A stretch of 64,000 nucleotides of DNA from Ganoderma boninense (taxonomy: Eukaryota; Basidiomycota; Agaricomycetes; Polyporales; Polyporaceae). How positions within the stretch are numbered: position 1 is the first letter of the stretch; every line of letters begins with the position of its first letter. The stretch spans positions 3,410,001-3,474,000 of the forward strand of contig CM035311.1 in assembly GCA_002900995.3 (NCBI GenBank), read 5' to 3'. Positions 34,860 to 46,500 of this stretch are shown here, in pieces. Below the pieces are notes generated by a model that had not been told where the DNA came from, did no database searches, and was given only the letters and a program-made list of their open reading frames with translations. A program made the translations under genes and the position numbers.

Positions 34860-35575
34860 CGGGTCGATGAGCGAGTTGTTCGAGGTTGTGGGAGCGTTTG
34901 CGTCAGGACGAGGACGAGGGGAATGATGCTCTGGGACGGTGTCTGAGCTCGAAGATGGCTGCAGTGGGACTGTACAGGGTAGCTGGAGTCTTTCAACACC
35001 CTCCGTGATACGTCGGATGCGAACGACAAGTTCCTGACAGGAACTGCGTAAGACGGCAATGTCGTGTTCCAACTGTTCGAGCCTGCCACGGTCAGACAAC
35101 CTTTGAGCCTTCAAAACAGTAAGTTCTAGCTCCAGGACCACGATCCTTGACCTCAGGAGATCGAGATAGTTTGTGTGATGTGGAACCTTGCGAAGATCTT
35201 CACGTGGCGTTGATGAGAGCCGCGCAACGCTAGTTGTGGGAGGTGCTGAGGATGGCCGAAGGGTGCCCTGGCGAAGTTGAAGCAAGGAAGCCGCCAGGTT
35301 AGGCAGACAGTCCGGATAGGATGACGGACAAAGAGGCTTACAAGTTTTCTCCTAGAAGATGCATCTGAGTCTTCCTCAAACTTCGCGTGGTTGACAAGAC
35401 CGCTCGGTGCATCGACAGAAGGTGGGGCGGCCGGTGCGTCGACAGAAAGGGGGGCGACCGGTGTCGCGGCGATGGAGATGAGCGTGTTACTCGAGGAAGG
35501 TATCACAGGCGGAATGCAGGGAGAAAGGGAGGCAGCGACTGCAGCCATGAGAGGCAGAGGACGAAAGAGTTGCAT
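34860..35575 (-). CDS. Small coiled-coil protein, transposon cargo
   Basis: I do not recognise the family. Inferred exons run from an ATG at 35575 (MQLFRPLPLMAAVAAS) through a Pro/Ala/Ser-rich stretch to a splice donor after SSRRKL near 35346. They continue with GTLRPSSAPPTTSVARL and a helix of about 70 residues (LLRSRIVVLELELTVLKAQRL through IRRITEGVERLQ) that has heptad-like Leu/Ile spacing and looks like a coiled coil. The C-terminus is Ser/Pro-rich and ends near 34860 at another donor-like site, so a further exon is possible. It lies immediately upstream of the transposase in the same direction and may belong to the transposon machinery; that is inference. Confidence 0.45.
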
Positions 35576-35823
35576 GCGTGGCGTTCATCGCCGCACTGGA
35601 AGGGTTGCCGACAAGGGGATGACAAGGATGACTGAGAAAGGCATCTAATGGGCGGGAGTCGTGATCGCCCGTGGCGGTACGAGCGGCCCGCACGTCCGCG
35701 CTCGTCCGCGCGATCTCCAGTCCACTTGGCGTCAAGGCGCGCGTTGTCGAAGTCGAGGTCATCATGGCGCCGATTGTGATTCGAAGGACAAACAAGTGTT
35801 CATTACAGAGACAACTACTACCG

Positions 35824-37028
35824 CTACAGAGAGGAGAAGGTCTCGTGAGGTCCGACTGGCTGCGAAGTGACGCGCTCCCAAATCCCTGTGCTCCGCTTCA
35901 ACCAATGGTTCTGTTCCTGGCCGCCGCCTTCTACCCTGTGGATGATAGCAATCCGAAAGAGAGAGGGGTGGACTTGAGTGCGCTGGGTCGTCCCATTGAC
36001 CCACCCAAGGATTACCATCAATTCTGTCCGTGGCGGTGGAGCGATCGGGGTGAGTGTCCGTAACATCAGTTCTTCGAGCAACGGCATCCTTAACAGAATA
36101 CGATGCCACTCTGCAAGATCGTTCCAAGGCCGGCGCGCGTGGCCGGAGCGAAGCTAACGGCAAAAAGTCATGTGAGCGGAGAGTGCAGCGGTAGCGCGGG
36201 GTACAGAAAGCCCTACATACCTCAACAGTGCGACGTGGTTTCTCGTTGAGCTTCAGATGTTGGAGGTTGGGGGTCGTTGCGGCAACCAGTCGCAAGATGT
36301 CATAGTCGTCCGGGTAAAAGTCGACAGTGAGGGTATTGAGACGCGTCGCGGACAACGAACGAAGGCCGACTCCAGTCAGGGAGGTCAAATGGGTGAGATT
36401 GATGGTGGCCGTTGTAAGCCGACCACGGATGATACCAGCAAAGCATCTCGATGGACACTGGAGATTGGTGAGCTCATGGAGCTCCAATCCTTGCAAGGGA
36501 CACCGAGCGCTGCGTCCACAAGCACGGAGGACAAGCGCATCAATCGTTGGGTGATCATGAAGGAAGGTTGCTAGAAGGCGGTGCGGGAGATTCGTGGCAA
36601 AGATGGTGAGCTTCAAAAAGCGGACATGGTTGAAGATGGATGGGGGAGATTGTGGAGGCAAATCCAGGACAAGCGTGTCGGTGTTGGGGGTAAGCTGGAG
36701 GCACCGCCGAACGAGCTCAGCAGGATATCCCTCTCCTGGAGGAAGCGAAATCCCGAGCTCCTTGACCGCGTTGCCAATTGCACGGTTATAGCCTGCTAGC
36801 TCGACGAAACTCTGGAGCGTCTGCACCCCGCTGAAATGAACTCTGGGCTACAACGTGTTAGCGCTATCCTGCAGCCTAGTCAACACAGTGAACGTACCAT
36901 AATTGCAGTGGCCTCGGCAGTCTGAAAAAAAAAAGCTTTAGGAGAGTGCCATGGGTCAAATACAATTCCTTGAGGCTCACGTTCGCAAGGGACTGTCGGA
37001 CGCTCTGGCGGGTGGATTTCGGCGACAT
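35824..37028 (-). CDS. LRR-type protein (F-box-like family), copy 2
   Basis: Exon 1 starts at an ATG at 37028 (MSPKSTRQSVRQSLAN). The long second exon (about 36832 down) reads GVQTLQSFVELAGYNRAIGNAVKELGISL and contains leucine-rich segments such as NTDTLVLDLPPQSPPSIF and TPNLQHLKLNEKP. The last exon encodes MPLLEELMLRTLTPIAPPPRTELMVILGW and ends at 35824. The layout matches the neighbouring gene at 37236-38325, so the two are tandem paralogues inside the transposon. Agaricomycetes have many such leucine-rich proteins, often with an N-terminal F-box; I see no clear F-box in this one. It may mediate protein binding; the partner is unknown. Confidence 0.6.
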
Positions 37029-37235
37029 GATGAGGCGCACGGGCTCATTGCGCCTGATCGTAGAGTAATATACTTGATGGCGGGCGTTCAAGTTGGCCTT
37101 GTTCATGAAAGTTTAAGGTTTGGTGGGACGGAACAAGGGGTGATCACGCAAAATGAACAAGGAGCGATGATTGGCAATCACATTGGGCCTCGGATACATT
37201 TGGCAGAAGCTCGGGAATAATGCGCACCAACTACT

Positions 37236-38325
37236 TCAGATCGCGAAGTGGTGAGTAGGGCCCACCGTGTTAGTTGAAACGCAGTCCCATTCACCACGGC
37301 CCGCCATGAACCAATGACTCAAGCGCTGGCCCACCTCCCCATGCTGCTGGATCAGCGCGATGCGGAAGAGACTCGGGTGGGGTAAGGCACGACGGCCACA
37401 ACCCTGCGCCCATCCGCGTATGACGCCAGACTCCGAACGCCCGGTGCCGCCAACCTTGGCGAAGGTACGCAGACAGAACTCCTCTAACAACGGCATGCGC
37501 AGAAGCTCGCGGTGCCACTCCCGTATGTCCCTCCACGCGCGGCGAGACGTTTGAGAACGATGCTATGGTTGGATATGAGCCTGCCTACGTCGATCTGAGA
37601 GCTGGGTGATGAACGAACCTGAGGATGAGCTCTCTCGTTCAGCTTCAGCTTCCTGATGTTTGGAGCGGCGGCAGCGACGTGAGCGAGGAGGCTATGCTCG
37701 TCGGGGTAGAAGTCGAGCGCCAGAGTTTCCAGGCGCAAAACTGGAAGGGAACGAGTCGGAACGGCGGAGATGGGGACGAGAGCGAGGCGATCGCCCGGGG
37801 TCGGAACACGGCCATAGGCGATGCCGGTCCGGAAACAGCGGGAAGAGCATTGGAGGACCACGAGGTTCGAGAACCCCACACCACGGATGGGGCAGGAGGG
37901 GCATTCGGCGCTGCGAAGAGAGAGAGAAACCAGGAAGGGATGGCGACGAAGGAAGAGGTGCAAAACACTGTGGGAAAGGTTGGTGGAGAAGTTCTTGAGA
38001 CCGTGGAAAGTGATGCCGCCGAGAATGTAGTCGGGAAGGGGGAAGGCGACGTCCAACACCAACTTCTCGAGATTGGTGGTCATGCGCAGCGCCCGGCGAA
38101 TGGCATGTGCGACATGGGCGGGATCGCCTTCGGAAAGCGAGATCGTAAGATCGCGGACGCTGTTCCCAACCCCGGGGTTGAAAGCTGACAGGTCAATGAG
38201 CGCCATAAGTGTCTCAATGCGATGAATATGCAAAACGTCCTACTGGAATGAGCAAACTGATCAACGACATGAATGCGGGCAAGGCTCACCTGGGGGACGG
38301 GAGACGAGGTTTGGTAGTGAGACAT
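37236..38325 (-). CDS. LRR-type protein (F-box-like family), copy 1
   Basis: The start is the ATG at 38325 (MSHYQTSSPVPQ), followed by an intron and an exon from 38239 (DVLHIHRIETLMALIDLSAFNPGVGNSVRDLTISL). Leucine-rich stretches include TTNLEKLVLDVAFPLPDYI, HPFLVSLSLRS and APNIRKLKLNER. The last exon encodes MPLLEEFCLRTFAKVGG and HPSLFRIALIQQ, clearly related to the equivalent part of the gene at 35824-37028, and stops at 37236. Both copies end in similar NTVGPTHH / QPVGPHE segments. The two genes lie head to tail about 200 bp apart, which points to duplication within the element or capture of a pair. No catalytic motif is visible. Confidence 0.6.
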
Positions 38326-38796
38326 GTCGACCAAAGTGGTGCAGGGGTCTAGGAGTGCGATCAGAGGTTGAGAGTCGTGTTGGGATGGAACGATGGTCCT
38401 CCCTGCCCACGACCGTCATTTATATACAACTTCACTGGTCCAGAGTGCCACTCGGAGTATGTCGTATGCGAGGGATGTACCACTGCGAGGAGCCAAGGAT
38501 TTTCGATGTTGTTTTCAGCTGTCTGAAGAAGTTTAAAGTTCAGCCCCGTTTGCGTGTTTGAGCCAGGTACCTGAACAAACACGCCTCATGAACGCGCGAA
38601 GTACGAACAATGCGGCGAGTGGCATGTCAACGATACATTGGCAATGTCGGGACAAGAATGAACGGAACGCAGTCTTGGGGTCAGACGCGAGGTGGGGCTG
38701 TGTTGGATCAAAACTCCGATTTTGTCCACGTGCGACTTTCTGGGAGTGGCGTTCAGCAGGGACAACCCTGCTTGTCGCCGTTAACAACGGCATACC
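38326..38796. other. Divergent intergenic region, LRR and WD40 genes
   Basis: About 470 bp between divergently transcribed genes, the LRR gene to the left and the WD40 gene to the right. TTATATACAA at 38411 (TGTATATAA on the minus strand) lies about 90 bp upstream of the LRR start and could be its TATA box. Nothing else is recognised. Confidence 0.4.
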
Positions 38797-40372
38797 ATGC
38801 CTCTCCAATATCGACAATACGCTCGCTTGCTACACCCCGAGGCGCATTCAGATGGGATTAGCGCAATTGACTTCAGTTCTGACGGGTCATTGCTAGCTAC
38901 AGCTGCGTTGGACGGGCGCATCTGCATCTGGAACGTCCAGAGCAGTAAACTACTCTACGTGTTCTTAGGCAGCAGCCCAGTTCTCTCACTCCGGTGGCTG
39001 GATTCGCACACTCATATCGTCTGCGGGACGGCGGACGGTACCATCATTACCCTCCGTATCTCAACGGTTAGTATTGGAATCGAAACATCAGTGTCGGCCT
39101 ACTCACATAACTTCAACAGACTCTCCTCAAGCTGGATGGTTTCTGGGCTCACCCATATCCCGTGGAACGTCTAGCATTCAATGGTACCTTGTTGGCCTCG
39201 GGATCGCACAAAGAAGTCAAGGTATGGCGCCGGACGGCCAGCGGTGAGTTTCGCACAACGGTTACGTCCTCAGTTATCTTAATATTTTCGTAGACTCGTG
39301 GGTTGCGGTTGCAGATCTTGTTGCGCCACGCCAAAGTTCATACACAGATGGGACTCGGATTGTGGTGACTAGTCTTCACTGGACTTCCACGCCTTCGCAT
39401 TCTTCCGCTCTACTAATCACGTACATGAGCCACGGCATCGTGTGAGACATTACCTTGCCACTCCCTGGTTATATTCGCTCTCGCTCACCACTTCACTAGG
39501 GCGTTCGATGCACAGACTTGGATGCGCATCGGCAGCACCTCGGTTCCGGGCCGCATGTGAGCGACCGTTTTCCGAGTGGCCCCTGTTCCTCTCTAATCTC
39601 TCTCCAAGTGCGGATTCGAGCCTGACGAAGGACGGTCGCCTGCTGGCGATTTCAAATATGATGACAGGTTTCGAACTGTTCTCACTGAAGGCGTTAGTGG
39701 AGATCGAGCCCTTGTTCACTTTCCGTCAAGACGTCGGTACCATATACCCTATCCCGGTTCAATTTTTCCATGGGGATCACGGCCTACTGGGCGGGACGTC
39801 CAATGGGCGGATCAACATTTGGGACGTTTATTCACGTAAGAAGCAGCCTTTGGCTCTGAGCGGTACGTAGCTCCCCGTTGCATCGATATATTTTCATAAT
39901 TTCCATGTTACCCAGGTGAAAACATTGTTCTCGCGATCTCTGTAAGTACCTGATTAAATAAAAACATTCCGACGCTCATAGAGGGCCCAGGCGCACTATA
40001 CAGATGGTTCCGCTGACCCCCTCATCGCGACGGGGTTTTTTGGTCGTAATCGTCCCTGTGCGGTGGTCGTCTGGAAGGCTGAGGAAGCTGGCTATGCATG
40101 TAAGTCATGTGCCACTGCACGCTGACAGGGCTGACGACTTTGACTGACAGCTGGCACTTTGAGTCGGGGGCAGCTTCGTTTCCATGCTCCCTCCGTGTCT
40201 TCAACAAATGCTCGATGTGGAATGGTACGTTCGTCAGGCAGGCACTTTTCCCCCTGAGTCTAACCAAGTGTCGCAGATTGCATTGTTGTGTGCAACCATG
40301 ATCGTTGTCTTCGCCTCCGCGTCGGTGTATGGTCTGGAGCTTGGCTCTAGGTTTCGTTTTCTGACCCAGTGA
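38797..40372 (+). CDS. WD40 repeat protein with C-terminal membrane helix, transposon cargo
   Basis: The ATG at 38797 gives MPLQYRQYARLLHPEAHSDGISAIDFSSDGSLLATAALDGRICIWNVQSSKLL, a textbook WD repeat. Further blades are SPVLSLRWLDSHTHIVCGTADGTIITLRI, LAFNGTLLASGSHKEVKVWRR, ADSSLTKDGRLLAISN and GDHGLLGGTSNGRINIWDVYS, interrupted by short introns (near 39067, 39243, 39440, 39570, 39865 and others). The last exon encodes a hydrophobic segment, IALLCATMIVVFASASVYGLEL, followed by a short basic tail and the stop at 40372. The protein is probably a beta-propeller tethered to a membrane by its C-terminus. The partner is unknown. It sits between the LRR pair and the membrane-anchored unknown at 40680, transcribed like the latter. 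Confidence 0.75.
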
Positions 40373-40679
40373 AAATTGAGTTGCTTTTGGCAATCATGTC
40401 ATCGGCAAGTTTGGCTCGCACGGCCACGTGTGGTGTGTCATGCCCAAGCTCACAAGAGCTCCGTTTAGCCTCGTTTAGCGCGGACTACGAGAGACTACGA
40501 GCTACACGAGCTACCACGAGCTCCGATTAGTCGGAAGGTTTAGCCGAGACTATGGGCGGGGATGCCGGAGCTACACAAGCTGTGGCTCTGCACGAAGAGC
40601 TCTGCTCAGCGCGCTGAGGTCCTCCGTTCTTGTCATTGTCCTTCCTGCCGCCACCCACACTCCCCTCAATCTCCTGTTC
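40373..40679. other. Intergenic region with short direct repeats
   Basis: About 300 bp. Between 40487 and 40525 there are clustered words ACTACGAG, GCTACACGAG and CTACCACGAG, with GTTTAGC words beside them. They could be binding sites in the promoter of the gene at 40680, but this is only a pattern seen by eye. Confidence 0.35.
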
Positions 40680-41882
40680 ATGGACTCGACCCCACTAACC
40701 ACCGCGGAGATCGTCTGCTATGCTGTCGGCGTCCTTTTCCTTTTCCTGACATATTGTTGGCTCCAACGTTCTCGAGCACCTGTAGAAGCAAGCTACGCCT
40801 TCTCCGCCTTGATTGAAGTTCGACCACGCCCCCCTACCATCCTGCAATACACCTCTAGAGTACCCTCCGGGAGCGATGCAACTCCTACCGTGATCGAAGC
40901 CTTCGACGCTCATGTGGCTCAAATGAGATCGTGAGTGATACGCACGCGCTCCCATTACAATCACTGCACATTTGAATATGCTCTCGACAGCGTCAAAGCA
41001 GAGGAGCGTGCCGTCGTCCGACCTGACACGCCTCGGTCGTCCAGCCGTTCTCGTGGTAATACACCGCTCCGCAGCATACTAGTCCGGTCATCCGTCAATG
41101 CATCAACCACCCAATCCACGACCGATGGCCATCGGCCAGAGGTATCTTTCCAAGCCTCAGGCTCGCGGAGCAGCTCCGTTCAACCTACGGTGCCCTCCTC
41201 TAGCGACTCTCCCGAGCCCTCTGAGGTATCCGCCCGGGAATCCAATTCACTGTCGTCCTCTTCGTCGTCGCTTGAACCTCCTCGCACACCGTCCAGCACC
41301 CGTAATCAGGCTCGGCGTGTCACTAGGTCCACTTCCAAGGCCACGTTGCATGGCCCACCCGAGCACGAATCCATTGAACAAGCTTTAGACCAGATGGTAA
41401 GCCTATCTCTGGATGATCCGTGTCTCAACTGTATGCTTATATGCTTACTTCACGAGAAGGAGAGGTTAAAGAGAAATAAGCAAACGATACGGGGTAACGG
41501 TAAGCATGATGCTACTGAGGTGCGACAATACACATGTTGGTTTGAATCGGAGTCCGCCAAGCGACTAGCCTGTCCACCGCGGTTGCATCCTACGTGTGGA
41601 CTGCAAATTGGTGACTTGTTTCGGCATCAACATCCCAAAGGTACTCAATACTGGTTGCGTCGTGTCGATGCGAAGACGGGGAAACAAGTTTGGGAGAGCA
41701 TCGAGCCAGGATACGTGCACGACGATGGACGCCGCCTCACAATCACGCCGAAGAAGCACGCTCCGTCCTGGGTGGGGGGCGATTGGGGTGCAAGACGTGT
41801 TGCCGCAAGTAAGTCTTGCGACGCTAGTCCTTGGTGGTCACTAAGTGTTGCGTTTCCAGTGGAACGGACTTCTGATGAGTGA
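40680..41882 (+). CDS. Membrane-anchored protein of unknown function, transposon cargo
   Basis: The ATG at 40680 starts MDSTPLTTAEIVCYAVGVLFLFLTYCWLQRS, a single N-terminal membrane segment. An intron follows at 40931-40990 and the frame resumes as VKAEERAVVRPDTPRSSSRSRGN, a long Ser/Thr/Pro-rich region of about 130 residues that looks disordered. The C-terminal part has a folded look (TCWFESESAKRL, CGLQIGDLFRHQHPKGTQYWLRRVD, WESIEPGYVHDDGRRLTITPKKHAPSWVGG). I do not recognise the domain, though similar sequences recur in agaricomycete genomes. Introns probably remove parts of the frame around 41399-41520 and 41810-41860, so the true C-terminus is uncertain. Confidence 0.5.
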
Positions 41883-42337
41883 ACGCGTAATGCCCCTCGC
41901 CAGCGGGACGAGCACAAGAGAAGCACAACGTCCACGAGTCTGAGTCTACTATACCTTGATGTAAATTTGCAATACCATTTCGTGTCGTGCGCCTTGTTTC
42001 GCTTATGGCTGTGACATCGGAAGAGGCCAGTATTAATAGTCGACACACCAGTTGCGGCCCAGAGGATCGTTGCCCCACATCTCGACTGACGATGCCTCCC
42101 TTGACGCACGAACAATCCCCCTTCGATGGAGAAAGGTTCTTGATGAGAGAAGATTCGAGAGTTTGGCCCTCGGAATCCAATGCCGGTGAGCATCGCGCCT
42201 GCTGCACGACAGGAGCTAAGTCTCACGCTTGTTGGCGTTGGCTAGTCGCTCCCAAAGAGGTCCGTTTTGCCTCCACGAGCGACTATGCAGACCACCACGG
42301 CTTCTCTCCATCTCGGCCATCCACCACCCCCACTACC
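41883..42337. other. Intergenic region upstream of the SUN-domain gene
   Basis: About 450 bp. The frame of the SUN gene is open upstream to 41987, but the translation there has no membrane or signal segment. I therefore place the start at 42338 and treat this stretch as promoter and leader. Confidence 0.45.
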
Positions 42338-43186
42338 ATGGCCAGACTCTCCTTGCTACCCATCCTCTTCGGGGCCCTCGCCATTACCATTGCCATTCTA
42401 CTCCCGATGCTGCGCATGGGAGTCGTGCCTTTCCCCACCCTACATCGTTACTCTCCCTTCCCCTTCCCTCTCTCCCCTGCTGAACGCCCCCCGGTCGACA
42501 TACCTCCGTCCCTCCAAAACGCCATCCAGGATCTTATCGCCGCCACCATTCGAGAACACGATGTCCCTGATCACCAGTCTCTGGATGAGATCATTCTGAC
42601 CACGATTCGAGCGCACGAAGTTGCTCGTCGTGGGCCTTTAGACTTCGCGCTCAAGGCAAATGGCGGCCGGGTTGCCCCCCAGTTAACGACACAGGGATCC
42701 CCTGGGTTTTTTGCCGCTCGCGACGACGATCCTGATGTTGCGATCGACGCTGACGTGCATGCAGGGAGGTGTTGGGAGTTCCATGCCCTTCCTTCCCAGC
42801 TCGGAGTCCGTCTCCCTCGTATGGTGCATGTCTCGCACATCACCGTCGAACATCTGGCGAAGGAGCTTCTTGTGGACGTCAGCCAAGCGCCTAGGAACAT
42901 GACGATGTGGGGAGTAGTCGATGGCAAGCAAAACCGGGAGGCTTTCGGAGCACTCGGTGAAGCGGGTCTTGTGAAACCCATGATTTCGAAGAACTTGCTC
43001 TGGGCTCCACTCCTTTCGTTTGCGTATGACATACATGCCGCCGATGCCATCCAAACTTTCCCTATATCTGACCTGTATACCGATAGCGGGCTCACCTTCG
43101 GAATTATTGTTCTTGAAGTTCACAGTAATTGGGGATCGAGTAGTACATGCCTGTACAGGATGCGAGTCCACGGAAGTCCGGCGTAA
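42338..43186 (+). CDS. SUN-domain protein, transposon cargo
   Basis: Single-exon gene of 282 residues. The chosen ATG at 42338 gives MARLSLLPILFGALAITIAILLPML, a membrane anchor near the N-terminus. The middle has two helical stretches (LQNAIQDLIAATIREHD, LDEIILTTIRAHEVARR). The C-terminal 170 residues read as a SUN domain: GRCWEFHALPSQLGVRLPRMVHVSHITVEHL, PRNMTMWGVVDG, then PLLSFAYDI, IQTFPI, FGIIVLEVHSNWG and TCLYRMRVHG. SUN proteins normally sit in the inner nuclear membrane and bind KASH proteins to link the nucleus to the cytoskeleton. This one has a very short or absent N-terminal nucleoplasmic part. Its position inside the transposon is unusual. The domain call is strong; the role in the element is unknown. 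Confidence 0.85.
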   Translation: MARLSLLPILFGALAITIAILLPMLRMGVVPFPTLHRYSPFPFPLSPAERPPVDIPPSLQNAIQDLIAATIREHDVPDHQSLDEIILTTIRAHEVARRGPLDFALKANGGRVAPQLTTQGSPGFFAARDDDPDVAIDADVHAGRCWEFHALPSQLGVRLPRMVHVSHITVEHLAKELLVDVSQAPRNMTMWGVVDGKQNREAFGALGEAGLVKPMISKNLLWAPLLSFAYDIHAADAIQTFPISDLYTDSGLTFGIIVLEVHSNWGSSSTCLYRMRVHGSPA

Positions 43187-43581
43187 TAGATGCTCAGCTC
43201 ACTACCCGGCGTGACTATCGCAATCCGTCACACCCACACACTGTGTGTGACACATTAGCGCTTTGAGGTGTTTCGCCCACCTCCACGACACGACCATGCC
43301 AGCCCTCTTCTCTACCCACCCCCGCTCGATGGCCTGCTGCTTAAGACGCGAATTATCATTTTGAGTTGCTCTTTGGGTACGCACGCCAGACTATCACTGT
43401 GCCACTCGGAGCAGCGCCTCATGTCCCAGGGGGCACATCCTTGCCCTTATAGGGACCACAAGCGTGCCTCATAAAGGCCACACGTCCAGGTGCGCACGCA
43501 CTTCACTTCTCCAGTTCCTTTCCGCCGTACCACCTCGCTCCTTCTCTGCCCAATCTTCTGTCCAAGTCGCCGGCCGACATC
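43187..43581. other. Intergenic region
   Basis: About 400 bp between two genes on the plus strand. No gene or clear regulatory site is recognised; it presumably holds the promoter of the coiled-coil gene at 43582. Confidence 0.5.
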
Positions 43582-46500
43582 ATGAACCCCCTTCCAACAT
43601 TCCCCGATTCTCCTGTCCACGCTCATTCAACTTCTCCTTCTCATCCCCAGCCACATGCGCCACTCAGCCCTTATCCGCTTCAACCACCAGCTCCTGGACC
43701 CAGTGTCAGTGTTCTCAAGCAGAAACGGCCGCTGAGGGGCGCAATCTCCCACACCTTCGTTGGGGGAAAGAGCCGCAAGCTCGACGAAGTGAGTGGCTTT
43801 TCCCAATACGAGTGGCTTTTCCGATATAAAGCATACGGTTGCTCACGAACCACTAGGACACACATGTTACTCCTCTTCGTCTAGCACATCCTTCATCTTA
43901 TAAGGTACAGATGACAGTCTTGAGAACTATCGCCGACGCTAATTCAGGTTCTCCACAGACGGAAATCCGGACACAATCGGGACCTGGTCATGCTTCTAGC
44001 TCTCACGAACGACCGATGCGCCCTATTCCTGTTCAACCGCCCAGTGGTCATCGACGCGCTGCCACTCCTCTCGCTCAACCCAGGCCTGGTCAGGTAATGG
44101 GGTTCTGTATTCGTCGTCACATCTGCAACGACTAATCATTTACCTATATATCCCCAGATCCAGCGCGAGCCTTCTTTTATCGTCAATCCACAACCCGCCC
44201 AGGCCTATCCCACTCAACTACCTCTTCGGCGTGGTGCCTCTTTCAAGGTTCTACCACAACCCCCGATCGCCCAGCCGGCAGGGCCCGAGCTCGCACACTC
44301 CGAGCAAGAGAGGTTCCAGTGCGAGCAGGAGTACCAGCAGTACCAACGCGAGCAGGCCGAGCGCGAGCGACGCCAACGCGAGCAGACCGAGCACGAGCAG
44401 CGTCAACGAGAGCAGACCGAGCACGAGCAGCGTCAACGCGAGCCGGCCGAGTACGAGCATCGTCAACGTGAACAGGCCGAGTACGAGCGACGCCAACGCG
44501 AGCAGGAGCACGAGCGACGTCAACGTGAGCAGACCGAGTACGAGCGACGCCAACGCGAACAGGCCGACTACGAGCGACGCCAACGCGAACAGGCTGACTA
44601 CGAGCGACGCCAACGCGAACAGGCCGACTACGAGCGACGTCAACGCGAGCAGGCCGAGTATGAGCAGCGTCAACGCCAGCAGGCCGAGTACGAGCGACGT
44701 CAACGCGAGCAGGCCGAATACGAGCAGCGTCAACGCGAGCAGGCCGAGTACGAGCGACGTCAACGCGAGCAGGCCGAATACGAGCAGCATCAGGAGTTCG
44801 AGCGACAACAGGCTGAGCGTGAGCAGCGTCAGCGCGAGCAGGCCGAGTACGAGCAGCGTCAGGAGTTCGAGCGACAACAGGCCGAGCGCGAGTGGCTTCA
44901 GCGCGAGCAGGAGTACCAGCGATACCAGCAAGAGGAGGCAGCGCAGCGACGTCTACGTGAGCAGGCCTTGCAGGAAGAGCAGTCCTGGCGCCAGCATCAG
45001 GCTGAGCTTGAACGCGTCCAACGCCAGCAGCTAGAACGTGCGCAGGTCGAACAAGCAGACTTCGAGCAGGGGCAGCAGGCGCAGGCCGACCAGGAGCGGG
45101 AACGCATTGAACACGAACGTGAACGCCAAGCGCAGAGAACCCAGCTTCTGCAACAGCTCACGCGCGAGCAGTTCGAGGATGAGGACGATGAGCAGCTTGT
45201 GCAACAGGAGTTGGAACGGGGACAGCTCACCGGACAAGAGCCTGACCCCCCTATGGACGTTGACGACACCACCTCGCCTCGTACTCCACCCCCCCAACCC
45301 CACTCTCCTGCCCCTTCCACTCAACCTCCTTTACCTAGGCTGCCCTCAGCAGCATCGTCATCGAGCATGCTGTTCGAAGACTCGCCGTTTCCAGCATCCA
45401 ACGTCTTCGAAACTTCTCAGGCCCCATCCAAGTCTGCGCGCTCAAACCAGCCAAACAGCGAGTCCACGACCCAATCAACTACCTCTCCAAACCCTCCTTA
45501 TCGAATACCGTCGCCGGAGTTTCCTGAAGTCTCAACAACAGCTCCTCCCCCTCCTCCGGTGCATACCAAGTTTCCGTCCTATCTCAATATTCTGCTGACC
45601 ATGTTCCGCTTATCAGGATATGCCTTCTGCGCAATTCATGGCCCGCCTGCTACAACACAATGAGCAGACGGCACAGCTGATCCAAGTCCTCATTAAGGAA
45701 AACCGCGAGCTACGGTATGTTGCCTATCTTCCTGTCACTCACCGCTGTCCAGCATTGACATGCCGCATCCTTCAAGCCTTGCTTTTACCCAGGGCTTCAC
45801 AGAGCTCAACGAACACCTAGTTTCTATCCATACTTCGGGCGGCAAGGGTCAACGGGCGCACGACGATGAAGAGGAAGAGGAAGATGAAGGGGAAGGGGAA
45901 GGGGAAGGGGAAGAGGACGTGCAAGTTCCCGAAACCGGTGCTGAGGCAGACGATGAACTCGAGGTACAGAACACGAAACGTCGGTCGCGCAAAGTCAAGA
46001 AGCTCCCTGTGTTCGAAGATCCCCAGTTGGAACCAAGCGTCAAGGATTTGCGCGTAAGTCCGCAGTAGATGCGTTCCAGGTGTATCGGAATTGCTAACTA
46101 CCGTCGCAGGCTTGCATCCGCAAGCACCTCTTCCTCCTTACCGACGTCAAGACCATGGTCGAACTTGTGCAGAAGAACCCCCCGATTTCGGACGAAGAGA
46201 TGCAAAGCTTCTTAGACGGCGACGATGACTTGCTGAACTGCACCATACAGCACTTCCGAATCGATTACCTACGCTCGTGGCAAGAGAACGAGTTTAACCG
46301 GCTGGCGAGGAGCGTCTTCGTCGAGAGCTTCATCGCCATGTATCAAAGCGGCAACTACTCTGAGTACAAGATCCCCAAGCAGCTGCTCGAGGAGCGAGTT
46401 GTCGCCGCTGCGTTGGACAGTCACATCGACTACCGGCGGCACCTGTACCGTGATCACTTCAATCCGCTTAGCGAAGAGGATGCCAAGATCCTCAAAAAGC

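Noticed and set aside
44251..44931. 226-codon Leu-rich minus-strand frame resembling a membrane protein
   Set aside because: It is the antisense of the Gln/Glu/Arg coiled-coil repeat, which gives Leu/Ala by codon complement.
45862..45920. GGGGAA microsatellite as an independent repeat locus
   Set aside because: It is in frame within the acidic stretch of the coiled-coil gene and needs no separate explanation.
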